Origin: Oscillospiraceae bacterium
Lineage (GTDB): Bacteria; Bacillota; Clostridia; Oscillospirales; Ruminococcaceae
NCBI GenBank assembly: GCA_031260665.1
Contig: JAISLD010000028.1
Coordinates: 1-64,000 of the forward strand
Reading direction: 5' to 3'
Length of the DNA stretch: 64,000 bases
Shown here: in pieces, positions 8,761 through 16,001 of the stretch
Layout of the letters: the number at the start of each line of letters is the position of its first letter
How positions within the stretch are numbered: position 1 is the first letter of the stretch
Program-made: the position numbers and the translations under genes
The notes under the pieces: generated by a model
What the model saw: the letters and a program-made list of their open reading frames with translations, nothing else
Database searches by the model: none
What the model was told of the DNA's origin: nothing

Positions 8761-9612
8761 ATGGCAATGATAGTTGCTTTCTTTAAGAACAGGTGGACGA
8801 AGTTTGTGGTGTCGTTCGTGTCACTCGGATACGGATTGTTCCTCGGATACCTCGCTTGGCTTGCCTTCACGCACTACCTCGTGCCCGAAAACACGGTGTC
8901 GCTTTTTGCGCTTTATCTCTTTGTCAACCTCATCTTCGGGATAATAATGACCTATACACGCAAGTGCTTAATCACGCAGATTGTGTCGCTGTTTTTGCAC
9001 CCGTGCCTCATTGTGCTGCTTGTCGTGGCTTTCGGCAACTGGTATATGCTGGCGCCGCCGCTTGTTATCGCCACGGTCATCTTCTTTGCTTCGGGTGCGT
9101 CTGAAACCCTCAAGACAGTCCTCGGCACGATTTATATGATTATCGCTGTGCTTGCGGTAGTCGGGTATCTTCTCGTCAACACATTCGGTATCAGAATCAC
9201 CGATATCGACCTCACTAAGCGTTCAACCGACTACGTTTATTCACCGAACAGGGTTCTTCGTTTGGTCAAGTACATCGACGATGAAAGCGACGACAACCGT
9301 TCAGTCAGCTACTACGTTGAACGAACTGAAAACGATGTCAAGTTGCCGTTCATTATGTGCTACGGTTATACCGACAGCGCCAAGGTGCTTACTTCGCCGT
9401 TATCCCACGGGGTCAGCGTCAAGTGGCTTGACGACGGCAAGCTGTTGATAGACGGCGTTATCAAAAACGTAAGTGAAACAAGCGGCGACACGGGCGGTTC
9501 GTCGATAACTTATGACGGGGAAACCATTATCCTCACCACATCGGCTGAAACCACAGCGACAGCGCCACCCGATAACGGCGGCGAAGAAGTTTCTTTGATG
9601 ACAACAGGCTGA
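8761..9612 (+). CDS. Membrane protein of unknown function
   Basis: I do not recognise this 283-residue protein. About five hydrophobic segments lie in the first 145 residues (around 15-35, 45-60, 70-90, 95-110 and 120-140). They are followed by a soluble domain of about 140 residues that is rich in charged and hydroxyl residues and ends in a Thr/Pro-rich stretch. An outer-face soluble domain is plausible but not shown. It starts 3 bases after the PHP gene; ATG 8761 and ATG 8767 are both possible. It is probably the last gene coupled to the his-nadE run, or the first of the next group. Confidence 0.75.
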   Translation: MAMIVAFFKNRWTKFVVSFVSLGYGLFLGYLAWLAFTHYLVPENTVSLFALYLFVNLIFGIIMTYTRKCLITQIVSLFLHPCLIVLLVVAFGNWYMLAPPLVIATVIFFASGASETLKTVLGTIYMIIAVLAVVGYLLVNTFGIRITDIDLTKRSTDYVYSPNRVLRLVKYIDDESDDNRSVSYYVERTENDVKLPFIMCYGYTDSAKVLTSPLSHGVSVKWLDDGKLLIDGVIKNVSETSGDTGGSSITYDGETIILTTSAETTATAPPDNGGEEVSLMTTG

Positions 9613-9635
9613 TTATATAACACATCGAGAACATT

Positions 9636-11858
9636 ATGCAACGACAAATCTATCTCACCTCGCCAAACTCCAACGACATATACACGCTCTCAATGCCGTC
9701 AAGTCTGCTTACGTTTGCTAAGTACAACTTTTCGGCGTTTGTTGAGCGTTCTATCGCTTTGTATCGGTATTATGTCAGAACAGGCGACTTTCGTACCGAA
9801 GAAACCGCGGAGATACGAAACTCAATCGCGGGTTGCCACAAGTACTATGAGAACAATCTGCGCGCTTCATTTGAAAAGATTGTCATCGATTGCTGGCTTG
9901 AATACATCTGCCGCGAGAACGACACAACGCCCGCTTCACTCTGGAACACGTTTCTTCCGTGCCGCACCCCGCTTGAGCAAGCGTTGTTTGCCCGACTCAC
10001 CGAGTTCAGGACAGGCAAAGGGATAAACCGCTGGCTCAACCTGCTTCGTATGCAGGAATACGCGGGGCAGAAGCTCGACTTCGTGTTCGGCGCGGAACTT
10101 CGCGGCACAGCGGACGCGGCAGCGAGAGCGAACTATTTTGACTTGATGTTCAACGTCACGTCAAACGAGATGGGGCTGTCAACCAAAACAATGTCGCAAA
10201 ACCTTGTCAGCAACGTGGGCAGAAGCCCGAACTCCCCGTTTGTGATGAGTTTGGTCAGCAAAGAGATAGTGAGGACTGTTCTTGACGGAATAAAAATCCC
10301 CGACACATCTTTCCAAAACGAAAAACGTGAAGCGGAGCAAAGCGACTATGACGCGATGGAAGCGTTCGCGGCACTGAAAGACGTGCTGCCGAAAGACGCG
10401 GCTTCGCTGTCGACTATCACGTCAACGATGATAAAGTCAATGCCGGGTTCGGTTTATCGTGTTTATCTGCCGAACGGGTTTAAGGCGGTTATCGACCTTG
10501 AGATTGACTCGCTGATTGAAAGCGGCGGTTATCTGCAAAAGTGCAAGCGATGCGGCGAGTATTACCTGAAAGACAACGACTACACGTATGACTACTGCGA
10601 CAGGATTGGCCGCGAGGGGAGAAGCTGCGCCGATATTATGCGTGAGTTTGAGGGAGAGAGCCGCCGCCGTGAGTTGTCAAAGAACGTCAGCGCCGCTGAT
10701 ATAGACAAACGATGTGACGAACTCTTCCGTGAGATGTCGGAACGCGTCAACCTTGGAATAACACAGCGTGACTTCTCCGAGTGGCACGGCTATATGCTTT
10801 CAATGCGGGAACGAGTGCTGTCGGGTGAGGCGACGAGCGACGACTTTGAGGAGTTTGTCGCTTACTCACGTTCAATGACGCCGCAACCGAAGAAAGCGAC
10901 CGACCTGCGCCCCCACGACACAGACGGCAACGCGGCGGCACGGCTTGCTTCGCCGCAAGCGCGCGACGTCAAACCTTTCGCGTTTGAACGCGTATCATCA
11001 GAGGAACTAAAGGGCAACATATCAAGGGGACAAAAGGAAAACCACTTTGCCGCGGAAACCGCGCCGTTTGTCACCTCGCGTGACAGATACGCGACACAGC
11101 GGGTTATCCGCGCACCCGTGGTGCCGTCAAGCGAAGCGGTGGTTATCCCGACTGACATTGCCGAAGAAGCGAAGCCGCCGATTGACACAATGCCGCCGCG
11201 TGACTTCCGCGAGTATGCCGCTAAACCCGAACCAAAGCGAGAAGCCGAACCTGAACCCGATGTAAAGCTGTTTCAACCGAAGAAACGCGCCGCTGAGGCG
11301 GAAGCGCCGCCGATTCAGCAGATTCGCCGCGAACCTCTGCCCGTTCGTGCCGCCGAGTATCTGCCGCAGGAGTTTGAGCCGGAAGAAACGGTTTCGTTTG
11401 AAGAACCGCGCTTCACGCCCGAGCCACCCGCAAGGCAGACGTTCCGTGAGAGAGAACAGGCAACGCCGCCCCCCTCAAAGCGTGTCGCTCCGCAGGTGAA
11501 CGCGGCAAGCGGCAGAGCCGCAGAAGTCTACACGCGGTTTCAAACCAATGTGCCGCCGACCATTCCGTTTCTCACTGTGCCGAACATCACGAACACATCG
11601 GGAAGTGAAACGGCGTTCTCTTCTGTTCGGCGTGCCGAGCCAAAGCCGCCGCCCCCACCCAAAGCCGTAGAACCGCAGTTCGCCGAAGTGCTGAAAGGCT
11701 TTGACAGACGCGACGGGTTCGGAAGCGACGACGATATTCCGCTTGACGCTGACGGCGTGCCTGTGTCGCACAAGACACGGCGGGTTATGGACGTGTTGTT
11801 CAAGCAGTCAAAGCCGAGCGTGTCGCTGGGAATTGGCGACAATACAAAAGGAAATTAG
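9636..11858 (+). CDS. DUF6076-like zinc-knuckle protein with long disordered tail
   Basis: This 740-residue protein has two parts. Residues 1 to about 420 are a helical domain with a zinc-knuckle-like cluster: CKRC at 303-306, Cys321 and Cys331. That pattern matches what I recall of DUF6076 proteins of gut Clostridia. From about 425 to the end it is rich in Pro, Glu, Arg and Ala, with no predicted fold and a run of prolines near residue 675. No signal peptide or membrane segment is seen. The function is unknown. The last codons lie in the first copy of a tandem repeat that reaches into the trxA leader. Confidence 0.75.
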   Translation: MQRQIYLTSPNSNDIYTLSMPSSLLTFAKYNFSAFVERSIALYRYYVRTGDFRTEETAEIRNSIAGCHKYYENNLRASFEKIVIDCWLEYICRENDTTPASLWNTFLPCRTPLEQALFARLTEFRTGKGINRWLNLLRMQEYAGQKLDFVFGAELRGTADAAARANYFDLMFNVTSNEMGLSTKTMSQNLVSNVGRSPNSPFVMSLVSKEIVRTVLDGIKIPDTSFQNEKREAEQSDYDAMEAFAALKDVLPKDAASLSTITSTMIKSMPGSVYRVYLPNGFKAVIDLEIDSLIESGGYLQKCKRCGEYYLKDNDYTYDYCDRIGREGRSCADIMREFEGESRRRELSKNVSAADIDKRCDELFREMSERVNLGITQRDFSEWHGYMLSMRERVLSGEATSDDFEEFVAYSRSMTPQPKKATDLRPHDTDGNAAARLASPQARDVKPFAFERVSSEELKGNISRGQKENHFAAETAPFVTSRDRYATQRVIRAPVVPSSEAVVIPTDIAEEAKPPIDTMPPRDFREYAAKPEPKREAEPEPDVKLFQPKKRAAEAEAPPIQQIRREPLPVRAAEYLPQEFEPEETVSFEEPRFTPEPPARQTFREREQATPPPSKRVAPQVNAASGRAAEVYTRFQTNVPPTIPFLTVPNITNTSGSETAFSSVRRAEPKPPPPPKAVEPQFAEVLKGFDRRDGFGSDDDIPLDADGVPVSHKTRRVMDVLFKQSKPSVSLGIGDNTKGN

Positions 11859-11899
11859 AGTCTGTCGCCGGGGATTGGCGACAACCAAAAAGGAAATTA
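11821..11899 (+). repeat. 42-bp-period tandem repeat carrying duplicated hairpin and Shine-Dalgarno
   Basis: Two 37-base copies (11821-11857 and 11863-11899) differ at about five positions. Each holds a TGTCGC...GCGACA hairpin followed by AAGGAAATTA. The first copy encodes the C terminus of the upstream protein. The second supplies the ribosome-binding site of trxA, whose ATG is at 11902. A local duplication is the simplest explanation. Confidence 0.85.
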
Positions 11900-11901
11900 A
11901 A

Positions 11902-12237
11902 ATGATAACAGTCAGCAAAGCAAACTTCGACAAAGACGTTTTGCAATCCGACAAAACGATAATCCTCGACTTCTCCGCCGAATGGTGCGGTCCGTGCCGT
12001 GCCGTTGCGCCTGTTCTCGATGAGATTGAGAGCGAGAACGACGACGTCGTTATCGCGAAAGTTGATGTGGACGAGAACCCCGACCTCGCCGCTTCGTTTG
12101 GCGTGATGTCAATCCCTGCACTCGCGGTCATAAAGAACGGCAAACTCACCAATATGTCGGTCGGTGCGCTTCCGAAAGAAGATATTCTTCGTCTGTTATC
12201 CGACACCGACACGCTTGACTTCAAAAGCGATGATTGA
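11902..12237 (+). CDS. trxA: Thioredoxin
   Basis: A 111-residue thioredoxin that reduces protein disulfides in the cytoplasm. The redox motif WCGPC sits in DFSAEWCGPCRAVAPVLDEI (about residues 24-43). The cis-Pro follows in MSIPALAVIKNGK (about 72-84). Length is standard. ATG 11902 follows AAGGAAATTAAA; the frame is open further upstream, but that part overlaps the preceding gene. Its end overlaps the U32 gene by 8 bases, so the two are translationally coupled. Confidence 0.95.
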   Translation: MITVSKANFDKDVLQSDKTIILDFSAEWCGPCRAVAPVLDEIESENDDVVIAKVDVDENPDLAASFGVMSIPALAVIKNGKLTNMSVGALPKEDILRLLSDTDTLDFKSDD

Positions 12238-13090
12238 GGTGCTGTCGCCTGCGGGTGGCAGGGAGAGCCTGTCGGCGGCAGTCGGTGCGGGTGCGAACGC
12301 CGTTTATCTTGGGCTTGGCGCGTTCTCGGCACGCGGCACCGCCGAGAATTTCACGGAGGACACGCTCGCTGAAGCGGTCGGCTTTGCTCACAAGAAAAGC
12401 GTGAAGGTTTACCTCACGCTCAATACGCTTTTGTTTGACCGCGAACTGCCGCGAGCAAAAGAACTGCTTGCCACCGCAAAGAATGTGGGAGTTGACGCGG
12501 TGATTGTTCAAGACCTTGCCGCCGCTTCTATAGCGAAAGACACTGGTCTATCGCTTCACGGTTCAACACAGATGAGCGTGTCAACAGCGGAGGGAGCGGA
12601 CGTGCTGCGGCGACTTGGGTTCACACGCGTGGTGCTTGCGCGTGAGTTGTCGCTTCGTGAAATCGCCGCGTTAAATAAAAAGTGCGAGATTGAAACAGAA
12701 GTGTTTGTTCACGGTGCGCTTTGTGTGTCGGTCAGCGGTCAGTGCCTAATCAGCGCGTTTCTCGGCGGGAGAAGCGCAAACAGGGGATTTTGCGCGGGGA
12801 CTTGCCGCCTTGACCGCGAGTGTGGCGGCAACAAGTTTGCGCTGTCGCTGAAAGACTTGTCAATACTTGACAGTATCCCAAGCCTTGAACGTGTCGGCGT
12901 CGCGTCGGTCAAGATTGAGGGGCGGCTGAAGTCGCCACAGTATGTCGCCGCCGCAACAAAGGCGTGCAAGTTAGCGGCTTGCGGCAAACCATATGACAAG
13001 GCGCACCTTGCAAAGGTGTTCTCACGCGGCGGGTTCACTGATGGGTATCTCACGGGAGAGATGAACGATATGCTTGGCACAAGAATATAA
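12230..13090 (+). CDS. U32 peptidase-family protein, short form
   Basis: The protein has the U32 signature ETEVFVHGALCVSVSGQC, followed by further cysteines (GFCAGTC) that may bind a cofactor. Family members include collagenase-like proteases and enzymes that hydroxylate tRNA or rRNA bases, such as TrhP and RlhA. At 286 residues it is much shorter than the usual 400-700. It ends right after FSRGGFTDGYLTGEMNDMLG, the point at which longer clostridial members go on. ATG 12230 overlaps trxA by 8 bases. A terminator follows the stop directly, so the short form seems to be the intended 3' end. Pairing with thioredoxin may reflect the redox-active cysteines. Confidence 0.85.
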   Translation: MIEVLSPAGGRESLSAAVGAGANAVYLGLGAFSARGTAENFTEDTLAEAVGFAHKKSVKVYLTLNTLLFDRELPRAKELLATAKNVGVDAVIVQDLAAASIAKDTGLSLHGSTQMSVSTAEGADVLRRLGFTRVVLARELSLREIAALNKKCEIETEVFVHGALCVSVSGQCLISAFLGGRSANRGFCAGTCRLDRECGGNKFALSLKDLSILDSIPSLERVGVASVKIEGRLKSPQYVAAATKACKLAACGKPYDKAHLAKVFSRGGFTDGYLTGEMNDMLGTRI

Positions 13091-13120
13091 AACGCACCGA
13101 CTGTCACGTCGGTGCGTTTT
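13091..13120. terminator. Bidirectional intrinsic terminator between convergent genes
   Basis: An 11-bp perfect stem, AACGCACCGAC (13091-13101) with GTCGGTGCGTT (13108-13118), has a 6-base loop and T-rich flanks on both sides. It serves the U32 gene on the plus strand and the aldo/keto reductase on the minus strand. Confidence 0.9.
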
Positions 13121-13130
13121 GCTTCTATGA

Positions 13131-14267
13131 TTATGAAGTCAGCGTCTTGTGCGACTCTTTCAGCTGCGAGATAATCTGCAGCTTTTGCGGACACTCGGCT
13201 TCACAGTGACCACACTCGACACACGCGTCTGCTTGAACGCCGTTCGCTTGTTCCCAATCGGTGCGTTCGTTTATCGGGACGGCAAGCCTTGCATACTCCT
13301 CGGTCGCAAACTTCGTCAGCTTGTAGACACGGTGCAGGTTCATCACCTCAAACACTTTCGGGATATTTATCCCCTGAGGGCAAGGCATACAGTAGCGGCA
13401 ACCCGTGCAGTAAAGCTCGGCAAGTCGCTTGTTTTCCTCCATCATCTCGTTTACTTGCGAGATTTCTTCGGCGGTCAACTCGCCGCCGATAGAAGCGACT
13501 TTGTTGTTTTCAATCAGCTGCGACATATCGCTCATACCCGACAACGCGATGTTGACGTTCGGGTTAGCGAGAACAAAACGTAACGCCATTTCAGCGGACG
13601 ACTGCACCTTGTGACCGAGCAGCCCGCGAATCACTTCGCTTGGCGCACCCAGCCGACCGCCGCCTACGGGTCCCATTATCACAACACCGAGTCCCCGTTT
13701 AGTTGCGTGGGCAATCTCCGCTTCGTTGGCACGGTCGAGCAGGTTGTATTGGCACAGCACGCTTTCAAACAGCCCTGAATCGACAATCGGGCGCATATTC
13801 TCCGCTTTGTCGTGAAACGAGAACGATATGTGGCGGATAAGCCCCTCTTCTTTCGCCTTGAGCGCCGCTTCATAGAGACCGCCCGGCACGTCTATCGCGC
13901 CCTCAAAGGTCGCCAAGTTTATTCCCCAGAAGTGATAGAAGTCAACGTGGTCGGTGTCGAGTTTCTTCAGCGAAGCCTCGAGTTTCTGCCGAAACGCCGC
14001 CGGGTTTTTGTCGGCCACGGGGCTTTTGGTTGAAAGATACACCTTGTCACGAATCGGCTTGAGCGCAATTCCGACTGCGCGCTCGCTGTCGTGCTCACAG
14101 TAATAAGGCGCGGTGTCAACGTAGTTCACACCGAGTTCTACCGCTTTTCTTATCATCTCTGTCGCAAGGTCGGTGTTTACTTGCTTGCCCTCCATTGGCA
14201 GGCGCATTGCGCCAAAGCCGAGTGCCGACATCTCGATGCCTGTGTTTCCAAATGGTTTGTAAATCAT
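13131..14267 (-). CDS. Aldo/keto reductase with C-terminal 4Fe-4S motifs
   Basis: An NAD(P)H-dependent oxidoreductase of the aldo/keto reductase superfamily, 378 residues. The N-terminal barrel shows FGNTGIEMSALGFGAMRLPM, the catalytic Tyr in VDTAPYY and the Lys in STKSP. The C terminus carries CTGCRYCMPCPQGI and CVECGHCEAECP, two cysteine clusters of the ferredoxin type. This Fe-S subfamily is common in anaerobes; substrates are mostly unknown. The start at 14267 follows a GGGGG Shine-Dalgarno; an upstream in-frame ATG at 14309 lies inside ruvX and is rejected. It is the last gene of the nth operon. Confidence 0.92.
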   Translation of the reverse strand: MIYKPFGNTGIEMSALGFGAMRLPMEGKQVNTDLATEMIRKAVELGVNYVDTAPYYCEHDSERAVGIALKPIRDKVYLSTKSPVADKNPAAFRQKLEASLKKLDTDHVDFYHFWGINLATFEGAIDVPGGLYEAALKAKEEGLIRHISFSFHDKAENMRPIVDSGLFESVLCQYNLLDRANEAEIAHATKRGLGVVIMGPVGGGRLGAPSEVIRGLLGHKVQSSAEMALRFVLANPNVNIALSGMSDMSQLIENNKVASIGGELTAEEISQVNEMMEENKRLAELYCTGCRYCMPCPQGINIPKVFEVMNLHRVYKLTKFATEEYARLAVPINERTDWEQANGVQADACVECGHCEAECPQKLQIISQLKESHKTLTS

Positions 14268-14283
14268 TTTGTTCCCCCGTTTT

Positions 14284-14691
14284 TTATCTTTGTTGCAAAT
14301 AACTTTCAAGAATAACAGCTGCTGCCACCGCGTCGATTTTGTTCTTACGATTCTTGTTTTTCACGCCGTTTGCCCCGAGAATCTCGTGTGCTTCGGCAGT
14401 CGAGCAGCGTTCGTCGAACAACTCTATCGGTATCGTGACATGTGCTTTCAGCAGCTCCGCGAACGCCGCGCACTTGTCGGCACGTATGCCCGCGGTGCCG
14501 TCCATATTGAGCGGATAACCGACCACTAACTTCTCCGCTCCGTATTCAGCGGAAACCCGCGCTATTTTCTCCGCTAACAGGTGCTTGTCGCGTTCTTTTA
14601 TGACGGAACGCGGTGTGACGAGGAACTCGCTGTCGTCGCACGAGGCAAGACCTGTGCGGACGTCCCCGTAATCAATCGAAACTATTATCAT
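14284..14691 (-). CDS. ruvX: Putative Holliday junction resolvase / pre-16S rRNA nuclease
   Basis: A YqgF/RuvX-family RNase H-fold nuclease of 135 residues. The N-terminal IVSIDYGDVRTGLA holds the first catalytic Asp, LVVGYPLNMDGTAG is the central motif, and FDERCSTAEA near residue 100 holds later acidic residues. The family is linked to 16S rRNA 5' maturation in bacteria and to Holliday junction resolution. It overlaps the upstream GGDEF part by 4 bases (ATGA), which argues that the GGDEF end is still translated or was until recently. Confidence 0.93.
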   Translation of the reverse strand: MIIVSIDYGDVRTGLASCDDSEFLVTPRSVIKERDKHLLAEKIARVSAEYGAEKLVVGYPLNMDGTAGIRADKCAAFAELLKAHVTIPIELFDERCSTAEAHEILGANGVKNKNRKNKIDAVAAAVILESYLQQR

Positions 14692-16001
14692 ATTGTGTAA
14701 GCCGTCAGAATCGCCGCCAAATCAGCGAACGAGTCGGTGGGATTGACGAACGCGTCGCCTGTGTCGCTTTCAAACACGAGAAGCGGCAAATCGGGGGAAA
14801 CACCGAACATAAACTTGCCGCTTTCAGTCACGCCGCGTTTGTCCGCATAGATTCGCGCCGACTGAGCATATATGTCGCCGACAATGCCGTCGTCAAGTGT
14901 GTTCGTTTCATTGTCGCTCCAACAAATGGGCGGCTTGCCAAATTTTTTAGGCGGCAGGATATATGCTCGTGACAATCCGAAGTACTCGCCTATGGCTGAA
15001 AGAACGAAGCAAAGAGCGTCGGTTTTGTTTTCCGCGGTGTAAAGTATGCGGAACACGCGCCTATGAAAGGTTATCTCGCTGTTCTCCACCTCAGAAACGC
15101 CGTTCCACTTCTTCAGCTCATTTCGAACGCTCACTCTGTCGGACAGCATAACAACGCGACCGTAACCAAGCGACTTTGCCTCCGATAAGGCGCAGAACGC
15201 GCTGTTGTAGGTTTCAGCCGCTGTGTCGCCGCCGCTTGGATAAACCGCGCCGCCGATACACGCAGACAAATACATCAGCGAGTTTCCTGTGCCGAACGGG
15301 CATCGGAACACATCGGCAATCTTGTCGAGAAAGAGCTTGCTTTCCGCGTCGTTTTGGAGGGGACGGACAATGAGAAACTCATCGCCTCCCGCACGACAGA
15401 CGACGCCGCTGTCGCCGAGGAGAGCGGCAAAACGATGGGCGATAAGAGCAAGCAACAGGTCGCCGTACTCCTTGCCGTTCTTGTGGTTAATGCCCCTGAG
15501 GTCGTCAAGGTCAACCGCCGCGAACAACACCGCTGTGCCGTTTGCTTTCGCTTCATATAAGTATTTCTCCGCCGCGGCAGTCGTCGGGGCGAACTTAAGC
15601 GCACCCGTGAGGTTGTCGGCAGGGGACACAGGTTCGTTTTTCAGTGAGTTGATACTGCAGACATAAGCGGAGTAGCGAAGCATACTTTCGTCTGACTTGA
15701 TGACGTGAAGCGTGTGCCACTCAAAGTTGCCGCCGCTGTTCGCCTCATAGTCAATCGACACCTCGTCGACACCGAACCCGAACTTCTGTTTCAGGTTGTC
15801 AAGGTCCCAGAACTCGGCGATTCTTGCGCGGTCGTCGTCTGTCGCGAACATATTGGCGATGATGAAACTTCGTGCTTCGCTCATTGTCATACTGTTGGCA
15901 AGCCAAAGGTCCTCGATTTCCGACTTGATTATCTTGAGGGTATCGGTTTTGTAGTCAAGCTGAACCACGGTTTGAAACATCTTTTCGGTGAAGCGGAACA
16001 T
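14688..16001 (-). CDS. C-terminal part of frameshifted c-di-GMP protein (GGDEF domain)
   Basis: This frame encodes a PAS-like segment, a GGDEF domain with intact AGGDEF (about residues 205-209 of this frame), and a C-terminal GAF-like region. GGDEF enzymes make cyclic di-GMP from GTP; no RxxD inhibitory site precedes the motif. The frame is open back to a stop at 16080-16082. It continues the preceding EAL protein in a frame shifted by one base, matching an internal repeat in that protein. ATG 16001 has no good ribosome-binding site. It is best read as the C-terminal third of one protein of about 1,215 residues. Confidence 0.8.
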   Translation of the reverse strand: MFRFTEKMFQTVVQLDYKTDTLKIIKSEIEDLWLANSMTMSEARSFIIANMFATDDDRARIAEFWDLDNLKQKFGFGVDEVSIDYEANSGGNFEWHTLHVIKSDESMLRYSAYVCSINSLKNEPVSPADNLTGALKFAPTTAAAEKYLYEAKANGTAVLFAAVDLDDLRGINHKNGKEYGDLLLALIAHRFAALLGDSGVVCRAGGDEFLIVRPLQNDAESKLFLDKIADVFRCPFGTGNSLMYLSACIGGAVYPSGGDTAAETYNSAFCALSEAKSLGYGRVVMLSDRVSVRNELKKWNGVSEVENSEITFHRRVFRILYTAENKTDALCFVLSAIGEYFGLSRAYILPPKKFGKPPICWSDNETNTLDDGIVGDIYAQSARIYADKRGVTESGKFMFGVSPDLPLLVFESDTGDAFVNPTDSFADLAAILTAYTI

